This document shows, one piece after another, positions 59,275 to 64,000 of a DNA stretch of 64,000 nt. Each line of letters starts with the position of its first letter. Positions within the stretch are counted from its first letter, which is position 1. The position numbers and the translations under genes were made by a program. Under the pieces are notes generated by a model. That model saw only the letters and a list, made by a program, of their open reading frames with translations, was not told where the DNA came from and searched no databases. The DNA is from Zeaxanthinibacter enoshimensis (GTDB lineage Bacteria > Bacteroidota > Bacteroidia > Flavobacteriales > Flavobacteriaceae): the NCBI RefSeq assembly GCF_004362865.1, contig NZ_SNYI01000003.1, positions 558,001 through 622,000 on the forward strand, read 5' to 3'.

Positions 59275-59967
59275 TTAAACGTTGCTCAAAGCTTCTGCAA
59301 GTTCCGATTTTTTATTTCGGCTTAGTGGAATAGATCTTCCCCCCACTTCAACATTCTTACTGTTGAACTTCTCGATTTTCTCAAGGTTCACAATGTAAGA
59401 TTTGTGGATTCTCAGGAATTTATCTTCCGGTAATTGCTTTTCAAAAGCCTTCATGGTAGATAGGATAACGATGTTGGCTTCGTCTGTTACCAGTTTAATA
59501 TAGTCTCCAAGAGCTTCGATCCATTTGATGTCATTTAAAATGACTTTACGTTTCTTAAGATTACTCTTTACAAAAATGTGCTCTTCATCTTCGTTTACCT
59601 GGTGTAACTGCTCAAATTTAGCAACAGCTCTTTTCACGGAGGCATCAAACCTCGCCATGGTGATGGGTTTGTGCAGGTAATCGGTGACGTCGTAGTCAAA
59701 AGCCTTTAAGGCATAATCGGGTTTCCCTGTGATAAGAATTACCTGTGGTCTGTTCTCCAGGGACTCGAGTAGGTCGAATCCGCTGATGATGGGCATTTCA
59801 ACATCCAGGAAAATAAGGTCTATTTCGTTGTTTTTGAGTCCGTTTTTAGCTTCAATAGCATTACTGTACTCGGCAACAAGGGCTAGGTTTGGATGATTGT
59901 TCACCAACTTGGCAACTGCCATACGCTGCATTGATGAATCATCAACGACAATGCTTCTTAGTTTCAT
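59275..59967 (-). CDS. LytTR-type response regulator
   Basis: A 230-residue two-domain regulator. The receiver domain has VVDD at the start, the phospho-acceptor Asp 55 in LIFLDVEMP, and the Lys in LHKPI. The C-terminal LytTR DNA-binding domain includes IKWIEALGDYIKLVTDE, FLRIHKSYIVNLEKIEKFN and IPLSRNKKSEL. It would activate or repress target genes when phosphorylated. No histidine kinase gene is visible within the window, so its partner is elsewhere. It diverges from the ribosomal protein operon across 233 bases. Confidence 0.93.
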   Translation of the reverse strand: MKLRSIVVDDSSMQRMAVAKLVNNHPNLALVAEYSNAIEAKNGLKNNEIDLIFLDVEMPIISGFDLLESLENRPQVILITGKPDYALKAFDYDVTDYLHKPITMARFDASVKRAVAKFEQLHQVNEDEEHIFVKSNLKKRKVILNDIKWIEALGDYIKLVTDEANIVILSTMKAFEKQLPEDKFLRIHKSYIVNLEKIEKFNSKNVEVGGRSIPLSRNKKSELAEALSNV

Positions 59968-60145
59968 AAATGGGTTGATTTGTGGGGTTAAATCATAGAC
60001 AAATTACTGAAAATTCGACGGATACGGCAATAAAAGTTTTAAACATTGTATCCCCATACGGTATCTTGTCATGATCTGAATTTGGGTTTTAGGTTAAGTT
60101 TAATTTGACGGTTCTTCTGTTTATAACGAACATTTTTACTATTTC

Positions 60146-60176
60146 TTGTGAATCGACTGAATAATTATTACTTTTG
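60146..60176 (+). promoter_or_regulatory. rpsF: Promoter of the rpsF-rpsR-rplI operon
   Basis: TTG (60146-60148) and TACTTTTG (60169-60176) are 20 bases apart, matching the -33/-7 pattern. The rpsF ATG is at 60201, giving a leader of about 20 bases. Confidence 0.75.
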
Positions 60177-60200
60177 CGCTCCTTAAAAATGTAAATTAAT

Positions 60201-60539
60201 ATGAACCATTACGAAACTGTTTTCATTCTGAATCCCGTTCTATCTGACACACAGATAGAGGAAACAGTTAAGAAATTCGAGGATTTCTTAAGCAAATTTG
60301 AGGCCAAGATGGTCTCTAAAGAGAACTGGGGCCTGAAAAAATTGGCGTACCCGATCCAACACAAGAAAAGTGGCTTTTATCACTTATTCGAATTCCAAGC
60401 TCCAGGAGAGGCCATTGGTCCTTTTGAGCAGGAGTTCAGGAGAGATGAGCGCATTATGCGCTTTCTGACCGTTAAGCTGGATAAACATGCAATCGCATGG
60501 GCAGAAAAAAGAAGAACAAAGTTAAAAGCTAAAGCGTAA
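60201..60539 (+). CDS. rpsF: Ribosomal protein S6
   Basis: A 112-residue 30S protein: [20 protein letters not shown], then [20 protein letters not shown] and [17 protein letters not shown]. It binds the central domain of 16S rRNA together with S18. The C-terminus is short and basic, without the Glu tail of E. coli S6. It is the first gene of a three-gene operon and diverges from the response regulator. Confidence 0.98.
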   Translation: MNHYETVFILNPVLSDTQIEETVKKFEDFLSKFEAKMVSKENWGLKKLAYPIQHKKSGFYHLFEFQAPGEAIGPFEQEFRRDERIMRFLTVKLDKHAIAWAEKRRTKLKAKA

Positions 60540-60544
60540 GGATT

Positions 60545-60841
60545 ATGGCAACGTTACAACAACAGGCGAAAGGTAAAAAAGATGGGGAGATCAGGTATCT
60601 GACCCCATTGAATATTGAGACCAACACGCAGAAGAAATATTGCAGGTTTAAGAAGTCTGGTATTAAATATATCGACTACAAGGATCCGGATTTCCTCATG
60701 AAATTGGTAAACGAACAAGGTAAGTTATTACCTAGAAGACTAACAGGAACCTCATTAAAGTACCAGCGTAAAGTAGCACAAGCTGTTAAGCGTGCTCGTC
60801 ATTTGGCTCTGATGCCTTATGTTGGTGATTTATTAAAGTAA
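60545..60841 (+). CDS. rpsR: Ribosomal protein S18
   Basis: A 98-residue 30S protein, longer than E. coli S18 (75) because of an N-terminal extension. The conserved core is [20 protein letters not shown] followed by [20 protein letters not shown] and [15 protein letters not shown]. It forms a heterodimer with S6. It lies five bases after rpsF. There is no ssb gene between S6 and S18, unlike in Firmicutes. Confidence 0.98.
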   Translation: MATLQQQAKGKKDGEIRYLTPLNIETNTQKKYCRFKKSGIKYIDYKDPDFLMKLVNEQGKLLPRRLTGTSLKYQRKVAQAVKRARHLALMPYVGDLLK

Positions 60842-60855
60842 TAAAGAAAAGGATC

Positions 60856-61308
60856 ATGGAACTTATTTTAAGAGAAGACGTACAGAACCTTGGCTTTAAG
60901 GACGATGTGGTTAATGTTAAGAATGGATACGGTAGAAACTACCTTATTCCTAACGGCCTTGCCACCCTCGCAACTCCTTCTGCAAAGAAAGTGTTGGCAG
61001 AGAACTTAAAGCAAAAGGCACATAAAGAAAAGAAGGTTATTGATGCTGCCAACAAAACGGCTGAAGCATTAAAGACATTGGAGATCAAAATTCCTGCAAA
61101 AGTTGGAGCGGCCGATAAATTATTCGGTTCCGTTACAAATATGGACCTGGCTGCGGCTTTGGAAAAGGAAGGACACGAGATCGACAAGAAATATATTATG
61201 ATCAAAGGAGGCGCCATTAAAAGGGCTGGGCCATACGAGGCCGAGATCCGACTGCACCGCGAGGTGATCGTGGAGTTTCCGTTCGAGGTTGTGGCTGATA
61301 AACAATAG
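60856..61308 (+). CDS. rplI: Ribosomal protein L9
   Basis: A 150-residue 50S protein: MELILREDVQNLGFKDDVVN, then VKNGYGRNYLIPNGLA (the N-terminal rRNA-binding domain), a long connecting helix rich in Lys and Ala, and the C-terminal domain ending REVIVEFPFEVVADK. L9 helps limit frameshifting and ribosome stacking. It follows rpsR by 14 bases and closes the operon, with a terminator 30 bases on. Confidence 0.98.
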   Translation: MELILREDVQNLGFKDDVVNVKNGYGRNYLIPNGLATLATPSAKKVLAENLKQKAHKEKKVIDAANKTAEALKTLEIKIPAKVGAADKLFGSVTNMDLAAALEKEGHEIDKKYIMIKGGAIKRAGPYEAEIRLHREVIVEFPFEVVADKQ

Positions 61309-61337
61309 TTTACAGTCTATATGTCCCCTGAATATAC

Positions 61338-61370
61338 AAAGGAGTTATGTGCGCATAGCTCCTTTTTTAT
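61338..61370 (+). terminator. Intrinsic terminator of the rpsF-rpsR-rplI operon
   Basis: AAGGAGTTATG pairs with CATAGCTCCTT (one G-T wobble, loop TGCG), followed by TTTTTTATTTTA. Confidence 0.9.
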
Positions 61371-61407
61371 TTTATATTTATCCTCTAGCTAACTTAAATT
61401 AACACTT

Positions 61408-64000
61408 ATGAAATCCAGATTATTACTGGTTGTGACCCTACTTTTCACAGGGTATGCTGCCATTGCGCAGGTTACGACATCTAACATCCGTGGGACCGTA
61501 GCGGATGGACAAGGTGAAGTTTTGTTCGGTGCTAACATTGTTGCCGTTCACACGCCTACCGGCACCAAGTACGGTGCTATTACCAATGAAGACGGACGTT
61601 TTAACCTTTTGAACCTTAGGGTTGGCGGTCCCTATGTACTGACAGCTTCCTACGTTGGATTCAAAACCCAGACTGTTGATGATATTTTCCTGACCCTGGG
61701 TAAAACCTTTAACCTTGACCTGGAACTGGTAGAGGAAAGTCAGGCACTTGATGAAGTAGTCGTCGTATCGGACCGAACCGGAACCTTCGGGAGTGACCGT
61801 ACCGGGGCTGAGACCAGTGTAGGGCGCAGGGAACTGACAAGGTTACCCACCATCTCGCGATCGGCCGAAGATTTTGCCAGGCTGGAGCCAACGGCATCTT
61901 CTGGTGCTTCGGGAATTTCTTTCGGGGGACGGAATGACCAGTATAACAACTTTTCACTGGATGGGGCCATCTTTAATAACCCTTTCGGACTGGATGCTGC
62001 AACCCCCGGAGGGCAGACCAGTGCCCAGCCGATCTCCCTGGATGCGATAGACCAGATCCAGGTAACTACAGCTCCTTACGATGTGACCCAGTCAGGGTTT
62101 ACAGGAGCATCCGTTAACGCGGTAACCAAAAGTGGTACCAATGAATTTTACGGAACCGCTTACGGGTTCTTCAGGAATGATGATCTCACCGGTGGCAAGA
62201 TCAACGGGGATGATGTCTTCAAAACAGGACTGGAGCAGGTACAATATGGTGCCAGTATAGGGGGTCCTATCATCAAGAACAAATTGTTCTTCTTCGTAAA
62301 CTTTGAAAAAGACGACCTGACTTCCCTGGGTACAAACGGATTTGTACCGAACCGCGGAACAGGTGCTATTAATGAGTCCAGGGTATCTGCTTCTGATTTC
62401 CAGCTGGTACAGGACCTATTGAGCCAGGTGGTGATCGGGCAGGATGAGCAGGGTAATGATATATTTTACAATCCGGGAAGGTTTGAAGGATTCAACTTTG
62501 ACCAGCAATCGACTAAAGGAATCTTTAAGATCGACTGGAACATCAATGACAAGAACCGTCTGGCGGTTATTTATAATTTCCTGAATGCTTCCAAGGAAAA
62601 GCCTGCACACCCTTCGGCACTTGGATTCAGGGGGCCAAACCAGAGTACTTTACAATTTGAGAATACAGGATACGAGATCAATAACAATATCCGCTCTGTA
62701 CAGATCGAATTAAACAGTACCCTTTCGGATAACGCAACTAACAAGCTGCAGGTCGGGTACACGCATTTCGATGATTTCCGAAATCCTCTGTCCACACCTG
62801 CACCGACAATTACTATCCTGGATGCAAGTGGTAGTTCTAATTACATTATCGCCGGGCACGAGCCATTCTCTATCAACAATACCCTGGATCAGAAAGTTTT
62901 CCAGCTGACCAACAACCTGAGCTTCTTTAAAGGAGACCATACATATACCGTAGGTTTCTCTTTTGAGAAATTCCAGTTCGACAACTCGTTCAACCTTGGG
63001 GCTTACGGGGCGCAGGGAGTATTCTTCCCGACAACAACTATTGCTGATTTCCCGAACTTTGCCAGCTCCGGTGACCTGCAGGCAGCTTTTGATGCAGCCA
63101 TCAGTGCTGAAAGGAGCCTGGAAGCAAATGGTGTAGGTAATCCCGGAGGCTGGTCTCTGGCTGAAACCAATGTAGGCCAGATGGCTTTTTATGCACAGGA
63201 CGAATGGAATATCGCGGAGAACTTTAAGCTGACCTATGGCCTGCGTTTTGACAAACCGCTGTACTTTGACACTGCTGCTAAAGTGCGTGAGAATATTGAT
63301 CGTAAAGGAGGAGCCAACGGAACCTATATCCCATCAATTGAGTACACGGATCCTGAGACAGGGGAGGCCGTATTCCTGGATTCTGAAAAGATGCCGACCA
63401 ATGATTGGCTGATCTCTCCAAGGGTAGGTTTCAACTGGGATGTACATGATGATAACACCCTCCAGATCCGCGGTGGTTCAGGGGTGTTTACAGGACGATT
63501 CCCATTTGTATGGCTGGGTAACCAGGTACAAGGAGTGGATTTCTTCTTCTACCAGTTAGTGGATCCTGATTTCAAATTCCCACAGGTTTGGAGAACCAAT
63601 ATCGGTCTTGACAAGAGTCTTGAGAACGGGATAGTGCTGACTGCTGACCTGGCCTATACCAAAGACCTGAATGCTGCCCACGTACAGAACTGGGGGCTTG
63701 ACACTCCTTCTGCCACATTGAACGGGGTAGATAACAGGGCGGTATACACTAATGATGATAAGTCCCAGATCTTTGGCGGACCAACCAGTGCATTTGTGTT
63801 TACTAATTCAGATAAAGGACGTGTATGGAACGCCTCTTTCAAAGCCCAGAAGAACTTTGATAATGGCTTGTATACCCTGTTGGCATACAGTTACCTGAAC
63901 TCAAAAGAGGTGAACTCAATTGAAGCGGAGATCACAGGGGATGCCTTTGTAGGGAACGCGATCGTAGGGAATGCCAATGAAGATGTTTTGGCTTTCTCTC
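61408..64000 (+). CDS. Oar-like TonB-dependent receptor, first 864 residues (cut by window end)
   Basis: The frame is open from the ATG at 61408 to the last base of the window. The signal peptide is MKSRLLLVVTLLFTGYAAIA with Ala-Gln at the cut. A carboxypeptidase-regulatory-like domain follows (about 24-105: IRGTVADGQGEVLFGANIVA, SYVGFKTQ). Then come a TonB-box-like ALDEVVVVSDR and the plug (about 130-235: GGRNDQYNNFSLDGAIFNNP, QIQVTTAPYDVTQSGFTGAS). The beginning of a long barrel carries AYGFFRNDD, the pattern of the Oar family of large receptors (about 1,000-1,100 residues). It lies in the outer membrane; the ligand is unknown (peptide or protein cargo has been suggested for relatives). It follows the L9 terminator by about 40 bases. 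Confidence 0.92.
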   Translation, partial: MKSRLLLVVTLLFTGYAAIAQVTTSNIRGTVADGQGEVLFGANIVAVHTPTGTKYGAITNEDGRFNLLNLRVGGPYVLTASYVGFKTQTVDDIFLTLGKTFNLDLELVEESQALDEVVVVSDRTGTFGSDRTGAETSVGRRELTRLPTISRSAEDFARLEPTASSGASGISFGGRNDQYNNFSLDGAIFNNPFGLDAATPGGQTSAQPISLDAIDQIQVTTAPYDVTQSGFTGASVNAVTKSGTNEFYGTAYGFFRNDDLTGGKINGDDVFKTGLEQVQYGASIGGPIIKNKLFFFVNFEKDDLTSLGTNGFVPNRGTGAINESRVSASDFQLVQDLLSQVVIGQDEQGNDIFYNPGRFEGFNFDQQSTKGIFKIDWNINDKNRLAVIYNFLNASKEKPAHPSALGFRGPNQSTLQFENTGYEINNNIRSVQIELNSTLSDNATNKLQVGYTHFDDFRNPLSTPAPTITILDASGSSNYIIAGHEPFSINNTLDQKVFQLTNNLSFFKGDHTYTVGFSFEKFQFDNSFNLGAYGAQGVFFPTTTIADFPNFASSGDLQAAFDAAISAERSLEANGVGNPGGWSLAETNVGQMAFYAQDEWNIAENFKLTYGLRFDKPLYFDTAAKVRENIDRKGGANGTYIPSIEYTDPETGEAVFLDSEKMPTNDWLISPRVGFNWDVHDDNTLQIRGGSGVFTGRFPFVWLGNQVQGVDFFFYQLVDPDFKFPQVWRTNIGLDKSLENGIVLTADLAYTKDLNAAHVQNWGLDTPSATLNGVDNRAVYTNDDKSQIFGGPTSAFVFTNSDKGRVWNASFKAQKNFDNGLYTLLAYSYLNSKEVNSIEAEITGDAFVGNAIVGNANEDVLAFS

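Noticed and set aside
1-64000. tRNA or rRNA genes, CRISPR arrays, insertion sequences, attachment sites, replication origin
   Set aside because: Intergenic regions were read for tRNA-like T-loops, repeat arrays, transposase genes and terminal inverted repeats; none was found. Small tRNAs cannot be fully excluded without a covariance-model search.

Overview
The window reads as an uninterrupted stretch of core chromosome from a member of the Bacteroidetes, most likely a marine-type Flavobacteriaceae. This is inferred from several signs. Clear promoters carry the Bacteroidetes -33/-7 signature (TTTG or TTG, then TAnnTTTG), and Shine-Dalgarno sites are not evident. Many lineage-typical families are present: DUF4199, DUF4252, DUF5777, DUF6263-like, a GlmU-like NTP_transf_4 protein, an Oar-type TonB receptor, and a SerB-SerA fusion. 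Base composition looks even throughout. I see no insertion sequence, prophage, CRISPR array, tRNA or rRNA.

Layout. 1-3.5 kb: the 5' part of purL (cut by the window edge) behind an RsmB/NOP-type rRNA methylase. 3.6-5.6 kb: an ECF sigma factor operon with a membrane protein and a periplasmic 'sensor-like' protein. 5.7-10.8 kb: an MsbA-like exporter coupled to a phosphohexomutase, a GT2 glycosyltransferase and a DUF4199 protein. 11-17.6 kb: ribosomal protein L31 type B, a GlmU-like protein, mtaB, a small GNAT protein, a hydrolase, a lytic transglycosylase and cardiolipin synthase. 17.6-22.3 kb: two envelope proteins, the short rpmH (L34) gene and a short-form carB. 22.3-24.4 kb: a cytochrome lipoprotein, YceI protein and DUF5777 barrel.

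24.4-28.2 kb: the oxidative pentose phosphate set, with gnd divergent from zwf-pgl. 28.2-30.5 kb: a thioesterase, a small membrane protein and rmuC. 30.5-35.8 kb: a vitamin B12 uptake locus, with btuFCD-like ABC genes divergent from a btuB-like TonB receptor whose leader is a textbook cobalamin riboswitch. 35.8-39.7 kb: an S41 peptidase lipoprotein divergent from a second ECF sigma module with two DUF4252 proteins. 39.8-44.7 kb: purB, a helical protein, a sirtuin, trmH and a VOC/SRPBCC/VOC group. 44.7-50 kb: an alpha-amylase lipoprotein, a carboxypeptidase-regulatory-domain protein, a DEAD-box helicase and rdgB. 50-54.4 kb: an isoprenylcysteine-methyltransferase-like protein, a SatD-DUF3307 pair, a SerB-SerA fusion and rlmH. 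54.5-59.3 kb: the tight run nadC-brkB-DUF2147-priA. 59.3-61.3 kb: a LytTR response regulator divergent from rpsF-rpsR-rplI. 61.4 kb to the end: the first 864 residues of an Oar-like TonB receptor.

Most of the window is housekeeping. The parts that deserve attention are the two ECF sigma modules with their shared upstream motifs, the SatD-DUF3307 pair (a cyclase-like domain plus winged helix next to a membrane protein), the one-sided riboswitch control in the B12 locus, the fused serine pathway enzyme, the sirtuin without its zinc cysteines, and the CarB that ends before the allosteric domain.
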